The notes under the pieces were generated by a model. That model made no database searches. It saw only the letters and a program-made list of their open reading frames with translations, and had not been told where the DNA came from. The translations under genes were made by a program, and so were the position numbers. Shown here piece by piece: positions 43,860 through 51,774 of a stretch of DNA of 64,000 nt; the stretch's first letter is position 1; every line of letters begins with the position of its first letter. The DNA is from Hassallia byssoidea VB512170 (GTDB lineage Bacteria; Cyanobacteriota; Cyanobacteriia; Cyanobacteriales; Nostocaceae): assembly GCF_000817785.2 (NCBI RefSeq), contig NZ_JTCM02000023.1:1-64000 (forward strand), written 5' to 3'.

Positions 43860-43865
43860 TATTTC

Positions 43866-44081
43866 TCACTTCCCCTCAGCTTTTTTTGGCGCTGGGGGGA
43901 TTTTGTTTTCTGCCTCGGCTTGTTTAACTCCTGTCTCCACAATAAACGCAGCCAAGTTAGCGGTAGGTCTTCCTTCAGCATCTGCCCAGCGCTCTAATGC
44001 ATAAAAAACTGCATCAGGCAAGGTTAGATTAAGTCGTTTGCTCACGGTTTCTTGTGCATTATGGTCGATTCTATCGTACAT
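43866..44081 (-). CDS. Ribbon-helix-helix (CopG-like) protein
   Basis: From the ATG at 44081 this is a 71-residue basic protein. KRLNLTLPDAVFYALERWADAEGRP followed by TANLAAFIVETGVKQA fits a strand, helix and helix as in CopG/Arc-type dimeric DNA-binding proteins. The tail is Pro/Lys-rich. It is divergent from the 59-aa gene at 44244. Three 11-bp direct repeats lie immediately upstream at 44111-44143, the expected arrangement for self-regulation. The start may also be a GTG at 44111, but that would overlap the repeats. Confidence 0.72.
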   Translation of the reverse strand: MYDRIDHNAQETVSKRLNLTLPDAVFYALERWADAEGRPTANLAAFIVETGVKQAEAENKIPPAPKKAEGK

Positions 44082-44101
44082 TTGTGTGCCTTTTTGGTTA
44101 T

Positions 44102-44143
44102 CATTAGTCACATATTAGTATCATATTAGTGTCATATTAGTGT
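44102..44143. promoter_or_regulatory. Three 11-bp direct repeats, probable RHH operator
   Basis: CATATTAGTAT, CATATTAGTGT and CATATTAGTGT follow each other without gaps (44111-44143), and a partial unit, CATTAGTCA, precedes them. An 11-bp period places each copy on the same face of the helix, as seen in operators of ribbon-helix-helix repressors. They sit in the 162-bp divergent gap between the RHH gene and the 59-aa gene and may control both. Confidence 0.7.
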
Positions 44144-44243
44144 TATTTTATAAAAACCACCAAAAAGTCAAAGCCAGCACTCCAAGTTTCTCAGGCTCCG
44201 GTGTGCTGGCTCTGGCTCCACTAAAAATGGAGACAACTAAATT

Positions 44244-44423
44244 ATGTCTTACAGAAAGCGCTTGAACAACTGGGCGATCGCTCGTCTATTGGACAGTAAT
44301 CAATGGGTTATTATTGCCAGATTCCGCATTCGGTCTGATGCAGACGGACATCTTCTGTTTCTTCGTCGCACCATGCCCGATATACAGTTAAAAGTCGTGT
44401 TTGATGTGACAGAGGATGCTTAA
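44244..44423 (+). CDS. Small hypothetical protein of 59 residues
   Basis: ATG at 44244 follows GGAG at a suitable distance, and the frame ends TAA at 44421. The 59-residue product (opening MSYRKRLNNWAIARLLDSNQ) has a patterned core (WVIIARFRIRSDADG, LLFLRRTMPD, LKVVFDVTED) that looks like folded protein. It is rich in Arg. The divergent RHH gene and shared upstream repeats suggest common regulation. Function unknown. Confidence 0.6.
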   Translation: MSYRKRLNNWAIARLLDSNQWVIIARFRIRSDADGHLLFLRRTMPDIQLKVVFDVTEDA

Positions 44424-44474
44424 GGTGGAAAAGCGATCGCATGGGATAAAATTATCTTAATAAGAGAAATTTAA

Positions 44475-44891
44475 ATGCCTTCACGCGATATTTACCACAA
44501 CACTGTCAAAAATGCTCTACTCAAGGATGGATGGACGATTACTCACGATCCTCTAAGACTTGAGTGGGGCAAAAAAGATTTATATGTAGACTTGGGTGCA
44601 GAGCAACTCATCGCTGCCGAAAACGCAGAACGCAAGATAGCAGTCGAAATCAAAAGTTTTGTTGGTCGTTCTGATATCGATGACTTAGAAAAAGCACTGG
44701 GACAGTACATTCTTTATTATGATATTCTCTCAGAAAGAGAGCCAGAACGAGTGTTATACCTTGCTATCCGCAATTCAGTTTACACCGATCTGTTTGAATA
44801 ACCGATTGGTAAACTATTATTAAATAAAGGTCGTGTCAAGTTAATTGTATTTGACCCTCACACAGAGGTTATTCTCAAATGGATACCCTAG
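44475..44891 (+). pseudogene. xisH: xisH with an in-frame stop codon
   Basis: XisH is one of the proteins needed for excision of the fdxN element in Anabaena; XisHI pairs are also common without that element. The first 108 codons give a good XisH sequence (SRDIYHNTVKNALLKDGWTIT, then the PD-(D/E)xK-like LYVDLGAEQLIAAE and IAVEIKSFVG, then VLYLAIRN). A TAA at 44799-44801 interrupts it after DLFE. Reading on in the same frame gives PIGKLLLNKGRVKLIVFD and EVILKWIP, the normal XisH end, up to TAG at 44889. One substitution (probably GAA to TAA) explains the stop. The restored end overlaps the xisI start by 13 bases, the usual coupled arrangement. Confidence 0.85.
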
Positions 44892-45214
44892 AAAGTTATC
44901 GGCAAATTATCGAGAAGATACTAGCTGAGTATGCTGCTATTCCCTATGCATACGGTGACATTAAAAGTGAAGTTGTTTTTGATAGTACAAATAACCGTTA
45001 TTTACTGATAAATGTGGGATGGGATGGAGAACGCAGGGTTCATGGTTGTATAGTTCATATTGACATCATCAATGGCAAAATCTGGATTCAGCGCGATGGA
45101 ACTGAACATGGTATAGCCGATGACTTGACAAAAGCTGGAATTCCTAAAGACCACATTGTATTAGGTTTTAGAGAACCTGAACTTAGGCAGTATACAGGAT
45201 ACGCTGTGGCATAA
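44879..45214 (+). CDS. xisI: XisI family protein
   Basis: A 111-residue protein, the normal length for XisI, with the family segments YRQIIEKILAEYAAIPYAYG, VVFDSTNNRYLLINVGWDG, RVHGCIVHIDIINGKIWIQRDGTEH (as pieces) and GIPKDHIVLGFREPE. XisI is thought to be a regulatory partner of XisH. Its ATG lies inside the last codons of full-length xisH, so translation would normally be coupled; the premature stop in xisH, 78 bases earlier, may lower its expression. No fdxN element or xisF was found here. Confidence 0.9.
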   Translation: MDTLESYRQIIEKILAEYAAIPYAYGDIKSEVVFDSTNNRYLLINVGWDGERRVHGCIVHIDIINGKIWIQRDGTEHGIADDLTKAGIPKDHIVLGFREPELRQYTGYAVA

Positions 45215-45269
45215 GGGTACTTTCGATCTTGATATGGGAATACTTTTAAATAGGGCTACTGCCTTTTTG

Positions 45270-45474
45270 TTTACCACAATACTTTTAAAAATGCCCTACT
45301 CAAGGATAGATGTACGATTACCCACGACCCATTTAAACTTGAGTTAGGCAAAAAAAATTTATATGTTGACCTGCAAGCAGAGCAACTCATAGCTGCTGAA
45401 AATGCATAACCCAAAATAGCAGTTTAAATTAAAAGTTTGGTTGATCGTTTTAATATTGACGACTTGGAATAAAT
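45270..45474 (+). pseudogene. Decayed second xisH copy
   Basis: The DNA from TTTACCACAA at 45270 to GACTTGGAAT near 45470 aligns with xisH bases from about 44490 to 44690: for example AAAAATGCCCTACTCAAGGA, ATTTATATGTTGACCT, GCAGAGCAACTCATAGCTGC and ATTGACGACTTGGA. It carries several stop codons and lacks both ends. It is a tandem duplicate relic. Confidence 0.85.
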
Positions 45475-45647
45475 TATATCAACTTCGGAGATTGCCGCGC
45501 AACGCTTGCAACATGCGATCGCTCTACGCTCGTTGTGTGAGCAAGAATGTTTTATAAGTGATTAACCTGACTTGATATTACAAAATCATTTTAAGTGCGG
45601 ATGCTTTAAATTATTCTACTTATTAGTAACTTTAAAGTCTTGATGCG

Positions 45648-46559
45648 ATGAAAACACTACTAACACTTTTTAGCGAAGAACGCAACCAACTCCAGACAGA
45701 TATTGACAAAATAATCAGTGTCGAGCAGGTAGTTAAGCTGGTTCAGAACCGACTCGATAATTTTGAAAGAATTTACATCAGCGAGTTAAATGTCGCTCAA
45801 GTACGTTTGGCTTCCTTTTTTTTGGATACGCTGCGGCAGTCCATTGCCACTCTTGCTGCGGCTAACTTTCCTCAAGTTGCTCCCACAGAGCAAAAGCAAA
45901 TTATTAACCAAACTACTAAGTTTTCCCCTAACAGGTTAATCCTAAAACTGCTAAAGGGACTAATTTATATAGGCATTTTAGGTTCGTTGTTTTCCTTAAC
46001 TAAAATTAGCCCTTTTGCATGGATGGCTATCTTGCTAACCTCTGTGCTTCTAGGGCTGGAAGTTGTGCTTCAACTCGACAAAGACAACCAGGAAAATAAT
46101 TCATCTGAGCTATTAAAATTACCCCAACCTATTCTACGGGTTGATAGCAAAGTCCTTCTAGATAACCTTGCCGATGCTCTCAACACGATTGACCTAGCAG
46201 TCGCTAGAGTTAAAGAAGAAAACAAAAATGAAGACGATCGCAGCATAGAAGAACTGCCAGAGTTATTGAATTTTATTCAAAGGCTAATGGGTGCATCAAA
46301 ACTTGATAAACCAGAAATGACGATCGCACTAACGAAACTTCTGCCACAAATTTTAATGGAGCAGGGAATTTTTGCTCAGATTTACCGACCAAACGAACCC
46401 GATAGCGATCGCGAGTATTTTGACTTCGAGCCAAGTATCGACCCTGACAGCAAAGATTACGTGACTATAACTCCCGCTTTATTGAAAGGCGATCGCTTGC
46501 TCAGACGCGGACGGGTAATTGAGCCAGCGTCCACGCCAATAACCGAGAATAACAAATAA
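45648..46559 (+). CDS. Hypothetical two-TM protein paired with an Hsp70-like ATPase
   Basis: A 303-residue protein with no recognised domain. Residues 1-75 are helical (LTLFSEERNQLQTDIDKII). Two hydrophobic segments (about 103-118 and 123-142) form a membrane hairpin, with FSLTKISPFAW between them. The remaining 160 residues are charged and cytoplasmic in character, ending in a Pro/Thr-rich tail (VIEPASTPITENNK). Its stop is seven bases before the next start, so it forms an operon with the Hsp70-like gene. The constant pairing of a membrane-hairpin protein with an ATPase that also has a membrane hairpin suggests a membrane complex. Function unknown. Confidence 0.65.
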   Translation: MKTLLTLFSEERNQLQTDIDKIISVEQVVKLVQNRLDNFERIYISELNVAQVRLASFFLDTLRQSIATLAAANFPQVAPTEQKQIINQTTKFSPNRLILKLLKGLIYIGILGSLFSLTKISPFAWMAILLTSVLLGLEVVLQLDKDNQENNSSELLKLPQPILRVDSKVLLDNLADALNTIDLAVARVKEENKNEDDRSIEELPELLNFIQRLMGASKLDKPEMTIALTKLLPQILMEQGIFAQIYRPNEPDSDREYFDFEPSIDPDSKDYVTITPALLKGDRLLRRGRVIEPASTPITENNK

Positions 46560-46566
46560 TAAGAGT

Positions 46567-48498
46567 ATGTCTATTTTAAAAACATTAGAAATAATCGGTT
46601 TTGATTTGGGACACGGTGAAACAGCTGTAGCTAAAGCTATAGTGGAAAGCATCGAACCCCCAGAGATGCTTGAGATTAATAATAAGAAGAACCAAATTAC
46701 CGCTCTTGGTTGGCATCCCCAACTCGGTTATCTTGTTGGAGAACAAGCATTAATTCAAGCTGGTGTTACAAGCTTGAAAATTTCTTTCAAGCAAAAACCA
46801 AACAACGATCCAAAATATCGAGAAACAATTACCACTTTTTTAGCAACCTACTACCACCTTTTGAAAGAAAGCAAACAAATTGAAGGTGGAGAAAGTAACT
46901 ATTTTTACGTTGGTTGCCCTTCCGGATGGTCTGTTAGCGAACGAGAAGAATACCAAAAGTTACTTCAAGAAGCTGGCATTCCCCATCTGAATGTTGTACC
47001 CGAATCGCGGGCTGCTTTCATGCAAGCCAAGGAAGCCGGTAAGCTGGAGTATGACAAACTCAAATCATCAGTACTAATTGTCGATATTGGCTCTTCGACC
47101 ACAGATTTTACCCTGGTTAAGAGCTTACATGAAGTCCCGATAGATTTCGGAAGTAACGCTTTGGGAGCATCTTTAATTGACAAGGCTATTTTTGCCCGCA
47201 CTGTTGCCAAACACGAGCAATCATCCTTACTAGAAAAAGTATTTGCCCAATATCCACATCACCAAGCTCGTTGTGAACTTGCTTGCCGCAAAGCTAAGGA
47301 AGATTACTTTTCTAATGAACAGCTATACAGCGATCCTGAATCTTTTGCGCGTGGCTTTGAATCTATTAACGAACAAATTTATTTTATTCCCCAAGTTAAT
47401 AAATTGATTATGGAGGAAATATTGAACCAACCTTTACCCCAATTAAGGGAAAAAAGTTGGATTCAATCATTTAAAGAAGCTGTCACCGAGGCAAAAGAAA
47501 AGCTGGACAAACAAGACATCGTGCCGAAACTTGTGCTGATGACTGGGGGTGCATCTCGCATGAAGTTTACGCACCAAATTTGTCAAGAAATGTTTAGCGA
47601 ACCAGAAACGCTTCTTCGACCCGATCCGGAACCAGAACGGTGTATTGCGCTGGGTTTAGCGCGAGTAGGACGATGGGATCTGCGTGCCACTGCTTTCAAA
47701 CAAGAAGTCAACAAATTATTTGACGAAAACTTGCTCAAAAATCTGATTGAGAAACATATCCCGGAGTTAATTCAATCGTTAACTAAACCGTTAGCAGATG
47801 ATTTGATTGAAAACGCAGTTAAACAAAATTTAAAAGACTGGCAGAAAAACAAAATACGAACTTTAGCCGATTTGGAAATATCTATGAAGAGTCGGGCAGA
47901 GCAGTGGTTAATAAGCGATCGCGTTCAGCAGATAATTAACAATCAATGCACTTCTTGGTTTAACAATAAAATCCAACCCGACTTAGCCGCAGAAACCGAC
48001 CCAATATGTCGAAAATATCAGATACCTAGAAGCAGTTTAAGATTTGAAGATAGTATTGATCCAACTTTTGTCAACCCAGAATTACGAATTGGAGATGCTA
48101 TCCTTGCCGACACAGTGGCGTTTATCGTTAATGTAGTAATTGGTGGAGGCACTATCGCTAGCATCATCACTCTAATACTAACCGGACACTTGACTTTGCC
48201 TATTGCACTGGTGTATGGAGCTTCAGTAATGGCAGCAGGAATGGAGCTAAATCGCAAAAGTGTCAAAGAGGCAATTAAGACAAATATTGATGTCCCCAGT
48301 TGGATGCGTTCTACTTTTTTGAGCGACAGGAAAATTGACGATATGTGCGTTTCAATAAAGCCTGAATTAGAGAAGGTTTTTCGAGAACAACTGACAGCTA
48401 ATCAAGAGGCTTTTGACCAACTGATTGAGAAAGTTGGGCAAGGACTGCAAAAAGCTCTTTCCACGAAGGTTGAAGAGGCAATAATTCTGATTCAATAG
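46567..48498 (+). CDS. Hsp70/actin-fold ATPase with C-terminal membrane hairpin
   Basis: A 643-residue protein. Residues 5-370 form an Hsp70-like ATPase: phosphate-1 loop GFDLGHGETA (11-20), connect segment VVPESRAAF (143-151), phosphate-2 loop IVDIGSSTTDF (171-181) and adenosine motif LVLMTGGASRM (322-332), followed by RCIALGLARVG. No normal substrate-binding beta domain follows. Instead there is a helical region (about 375-510) and two hydrophobic segments (515-539, 542-559, rich in Gly and Ile), then a charged C-terminal tail. This resembles neither DnaK nor HscA; related uncharacterised Hsp70-type proteins occur in cyanobacteria. The membrane hairpin and the membrane partner upstream point to an ATP-driven membrane process. 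Confidence 0.78.
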   Translation: MSILKTLEIIGFDLGHGETAVAKAIVESIEPPEMLEINNKKNQITALGWHPQLGYLVGEQALIQAGVTSLKISFKQKPNNDPKYRETITTFLATYYHLLKESKQIEGGESNYFYVGCPSGWSVSEREEYQKLLQEAGIPHLNVVPESRAAFMQAKEAGKLEYDKLKSSVLIVDIGSSTTDFTLVKSLHEVPIDFGSNALGASLIDKAIFARTVAKHEQSSLLEKVFAQYPHHQARCELACRKAKEDYFSNEQLYSDPESFARGFESINEQIYFIPQVNKLIMEEILNQPLPQLREKSWIQSFKEAVTEAKEKLDKQDIVPKLVLMTGGASRMKFTHQICQEMFSEPETLLRPDPEPERCIALGLARVGRWDLRATAFKQEVNKLFDENLLKNLIEKHIPELIQSLTKPLADDLIENAVKQNLKDWQKNKIRTLADLEISMKSRAEQWLISDRVQQIINNQCTSWFNNKIQPDLAAETDPICRKYQIPRSSLRFEDSIDPTFVNPELRIGDAILADTVAFIVNVVIGGGTIASIITLILTGHLTLPIALVYGASVMAAGMELNRKSVKEAIKTNIDVPSWMRSTFLSDRKIDDMCVSIKPELEKVFREQLTANQEAFDQLIEKVGQGLQKALSTKVEEAIILIQ

Positions 48499-48935
48499 CG
48501 GTCATACCTCACCTCTAGCGAACTTGTTACAAGGTGTAGAGTAAATGCGGAAGATAAATAAGGGGCGATTTTACAAAAGCTCAAATTTTGATAAATATAA
48601 CGGTTATTTCTCTGTCTTTATTTAAAAGTTTAGTTAGGGATGAGTGGAATAATAGAAGCGGTGACAATAAATATGAGCGCGTTGCCAAAACAAGGTGCAA
48701 AGAATGAGTTAGATTTTGGTAAATAATAGTTTAATGATAAATCTCAACTAAATCTTCTTGAAAGAGTTTGTTACTCTTAAAACAGGATTTGATCTACCAT
48801 CTACTAAAAGAGTTAATGGCGAATATTCTGTCGCTGCTTCTACATAATAAATAGTTCTGCGGCTACGCACAGCTTTAACAGCGGCACAACATTGAATCGT
48901 GTAAAATAATTGTTGCAACCTCAATCGCTTTAATT
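48499..48935. other. Intergenic region between the Hsp70-like and methyltransferase genes
   Basis: About 437 bp. No repeat family is obvious. The only possible coding signal is a minus-strand frame at its right end (separate entry). The rest shows nothing identifiable. Confidence 0.5.
48749..48925 (-). pseudogene. Possible protein fragment on the minus strand
   Basis: A 58-codon frame (TTG start, or GTG at 48871 for 40 codons) reads like folded protein: QCCAAVKAVRSRRTIYYVEA, then EYSPLTLLVDGRSNPVLR, then VTNSFKKI. The VEA-x-x-EY and DGR pattern is loosely like a LytTR-type DNA-binding domain, but it is incomplete. No RBS is seen. It may be the remains of a gene displaced by the acquired methyltransferase. 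Confidence 0.3.
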
Positions 48936-49643
48936 ATGCAAAATCAAAAATCATCCATTGTTTTTGATAAAGAACGCGCTTCTTCCTACGATAAAAGATT
49001 CGCTAAATTGGCTCCCATGCGTGACGCGCTTCATCTGCTCATCCGCGTGATACTTTCTGAGCTTCCTGCCGAGGCACGCATCCTCTGTGTCGGTGTGGGA
49101 ACCGGTTCGGAGTTGATTGACCTCGCCCAAGCATTTCCGCAGTGGCAGTTCACCGCAGTCGAGCCTGCCAAGCCTATGCTCGACATTTGCCGACAGCGCA
49201 CCGAAGAGTGTGGCATCGCCTCACGCTGCACTTTTCATGAAGGTTATCTCGATTCACTGCCCGCATCAGATCCTTTCGATGCAGCGACTTGCCTTTTGGT
49301 TTCTCACTTTTTTATGCAGCTAGAAGCGCGGCGTAACTTTTTCCGTGAAATCGCTTCACGACTTCGCCCTGATGGATATTTGGTCAGTGCTGATCTGGCT
49401 TCCGATATGTCCACTGCTGCTTACCAAAGTCTTCTTGACGTTTGGCTACGAATGCTGAGGCAATCTGATATACCCGCTGAGGAAGTCGAAAAATTTCATG
49501 CTTCTTATGGTCGGGATGCTGCTGTGCTACCGCCGCTTGAAGTCGAGTCAATCATTGCATCAAGCGGCTTTTATACGCCTGTATTGTTCTTACAGACCCT
49601 TCTCATTCATGCCTGGTATGCTAAACGAACACCACTGAGTTAA
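48936..49643 (+). CDS. Class I SAM-dependent methyltransferase, GC-richer
   Basis: A 235-residue methyltransferase with motif I ILCVGVGTGSE (about 47-57), motif II FTAVEPAKPMLDI, and a post-I region FDAATCLLVSHF. It is similar in layout to UbiE/Tam-like small-molecule methyltransferases; the acceptor is unknown. Its codons prefer C and G at third positions (for example GACGCGCTTCATCTGCTCAT), clearly unlike the AT-rich neighbours, so it is probably a recent acquisition from a GC-richer bacterium. No operon partners; the crtO copy 2 gene follows after about 170 bases. Confidence 0.82.
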   Translation: MQNQKSSIVFDKERASSYDKRFAKLAPMRDALHLLIRVILSELPAEARILCVGVGTGSELIDLAQAFPQWQFTAVEPAKPMLDICRQRTEECGIASRCTFHEGYLDSLPASDPFDAATCLLVSHFFMQLEARRNFFREIASRLRPDGYLVSADLASDMSTAAYQSLLDVWLRMLRQSDIPAEEVEKFHASYGRDAAVLPPLEVESIIASSGFYTPVLFLQTLLIHAWYAKRTPLS

Positions 49644-49811
49644 AAGTTATCAACAGCCGTCAAACAGCGGGTGGCATCCTCCTACAGACTGATAGCTAAA
49701 AAAAGTTAAATTAAAAAAATGTCTAAGCTGTGATTATAACTAGCGAAAGATTAAGATTTCTTAACCGCTTTCTAATATCGGGGAATATACCCTATTCCCC
49801 AAGTTGCAATT

Positions 49812-51506
49812 ATGGAAGCGTATGATGTTGTAATTATTGGTGCCGGACATAACGGTTTAGTTTGCGCCGCATATCTACTTCAAGAAGGATACAGCGTTTT
49901 GCTACTGGAATCTCGTTCAATTCCCGGTGGTGGTGCGACAACTGAAGAACTTATGCCTCAAGAAGCGCCTGGTTTTAAATTTAACCCCTGCGCGATTAAT
50001 CACCTATTTATTTTCCTAGGACCAGTAATTCAAGAATTAGAATTGCACAAATACGGATTGGAATATTTGGAATGCGATCCGGTGGCATTTTGTCCTCATC
50101 CCGATGGCAAGTATTTCTTAGCACATAAATCTGTAGAAAAGACTTGTGCAGAAATTGCCCGTTATAGCGAGAGAGATGCTCAAAAATATGCAGAATACAC
50201 TGAATTTTGGCAAAGATTTATAAAAGCGGTTAGACCGTTTTTCAGTGCAGCACCCAAATCAATTGTAGACATTGTTGGTAGCTACGGTCTGAAAAATTTG
50301 CCAGATTTGTTTTCAATTCTTGGCGGTACTAACACCACCCTAGATTTAATTCGCACGCTTCTCGGCAGTCCGATAGATAATATCAACGAATACTTTGATT
50401 CTGAGTTTGTCAAAGCACCCCTTGCTAGACTATCCGCAGAACTAAGTTCCCCTCCCTCGCAAAAAGCCATGTCTTTCGGGGCGATGATGATGGCGTTGCG
50501 TCATAACCCAGGTATGGCACGTCCTCGCGGCGGTACGGGCGCACTCACGAAAGCTTTGGTTAAATGCGTGACAAGTAAAGGCGGCGTTATTCTTACCGAC
50601 CAAAAGGTGGAAAAAGTCTTAGTAGATAACGGTAAAGCTGTCGGTGTAAGGGTTGCTGGTGGCAAGGAATATCGCGCTAACAAAGGTGTAATTTCCAGTC
50701 TTGATGCCAAGCGGTTATTTTTGCAACACATTGATCCAGGTGATGTGGATACTGCTGATGCAAATCTGCGAGAAAGATTAGACCGTCGCATTGTCAACAA
50801 CAATGAAACCATCCTGAAAATTGATTGTGCTTTATCTGAACCGCTGCACTTTGAACATCACCAACACAAAGATGAATACCTGATTGGTTCGATTTTGATT
50901 GCAGATTCGGTTAACCATGTGGAACAGGCACATAGCGAGATTACTCTGGGCAAAATTCCCGATGAAGATCCATCGATGTATGTGGTGATGCCTACAGGAC
51001 TCGACCCTTCAATGGCACCTGAAGGCAAACATACGCTGTGGATTGAGTTTTTTGCCCCTTATCAAATCGCCGGTGCAGAAGGGACGGGATTAAAGGGTAC
51101 CGGTTGGACGGATGAATTGAAAAACAAAGTTGCAGACAAAGTGTTGGATAAACTGGCGCAGTATTCGCCCAATTTGAAACATTCAATTATTGCCCGTCAT
51201 GTGGAAAGCCCTGCTGAATTGGCGCAACGTCTGGGGACTTACGGAGGAAACTATTACCACATCGACATGACTTTAGAACAGATGCTGTGCTTCCGTCCGC
51301 TGCCGGAAATAGCTAATTATAAAACACCGATTGATAATTTATATCTGACTGGTGCGGGAACTCATCCAGGGGGTTCGATTTCTGGTTTACCGGGACGCAA
51401 CTGTGCGCGGATGTTTTTGCACGATCGCCAACCTGTGTCACAGTCTCTCAAAGATGCAGGAGATTCTCTCAAGTCTACTGTTGCATCTGTCTTGGGGCGG
51501 GGATAA
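49812..51506 (+). CDS. CrtO-type carotenoid ketolase, copy 2
   Basis: A 564-residue paralog of crtO copy 1, closely similar along the full length, with the same VVIIGAGHNGLVCAAYLL start, VRVAGGKEYRA and YLTGAGTHPGGSISGLPGRN segments. Differences fall at otherwise conserved places: IPGGGATTEE where copy 1 has VPGGAATTEE, and CAINHLFIFLGP where copy 1 and Synechocystis CrtO have CAIDHEFI. An extra 10-residue C-terminal tail is present. It may be a ketolase with altered substrate range, or a desaturase-like enzyme. A large palindromic repeat follows the stop directly. Confidence 0.88.
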   Translation: MEAYDVVIIGAGHNGLVCAAYLLQEGYSVLLLESRSIPGGGATTEELMPQEAPGFKFNPCAINHLFIFLGPVIQELELHKYGLEYLECDPVAFCPHPDGKYFLAHKSVEKTCAEIARYSERDAQKYAEYTEFWQRFIKAVRPFFSAAPKSIVDIVGSYGLKNLPDLFSILGGTNTTLDLIRTLLGSPIDNINEYFDSEFVKAPLARLSAELSSPPSQKAMSFGAMMMALRHNPGMARPRGGTGALTKALVKCVTSKGGVILTDQKVEKVLVDNGKAVGVRVAGGKEYRANKGVISSLDAKRLFLQHIDPGDVDTADANLRERLDRRIVNNNETILKIDCALSEPLHFEHHQHKDEYLIGSILIADSVNHVEQAHSEITLGKIPDEDPSMYVVMPTGLDPSMAPEGKHTLWIEFFAPYQIAGAEGTGLKGTGWTDELKNKVADKVLDKLAQYSPNLKHSIIARHVESPAELAQRLGTYGGNYYHIDMTLEQMLCFRPLPEIANYKTPIDNLYLTGAGTHPGGSISGLPGRNCARMFLHDRQPVSQSLKDAGDSLKSTVASVLGRG

Positions 51507-51510
51507 TTTT

Positions 51511-51675
51511 TTAAATCTCACGCCAAGACGAGGACACTTCCGTGGGCGGCTCTGCCACGCCAGTCGCCACAACGGGGGGAACCCCCGCAAGGCGCTGGCT
51601 CGACTTGAGGAATGTGTCCGTCGCACTCGTAGCAAAGAAAGATTTAGTATTTTGGTGTCTTGGTGTGAGATTTAA
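51511..51675. repeat. 165-bp imperfect palindromic element after crtO copy 2
   Basis: TTAAATCTCACGCCAAGAC at 51511-51529 pairs with GTCTTGGTGTGAGATTTAA at 51657-51675 with one mismatch. Inside, ACGAGGACACTTCC pairs loosely with GGAATGTGTCCGTC. The GC-rich core (GGGCGGCTCTGCCACGCC to GGCGCTGGCTCG) is a common cyanobacterial repeat. It starts four bases after the crtO stop and could end its transcript. Confidence 0.7.
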
Positions 51676-51774
51676 ATATCTTCCTTCTTGAGTAGGCGAT
51701 ATCCATACTTGTTGCTGATGACAAAGATAAGTGAAAATTGATGTAATAAAAACAGTGTTGCCAATGCTAGATCG

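Noticed and set aside
44475-45214. fdxN element of Anabaena type
   Set aside because: Only XisH and XisI are present; no XisF recombinase, no fdxN and no recombination sites. XisHI pairs are common elsewhere in cyanobacteria.
42700-49700. Prophage or integrative element with defined ends
   Set aside because: No integrase, tRNA attachment site or structural genes; the segment is called accessory only by content and codon use.
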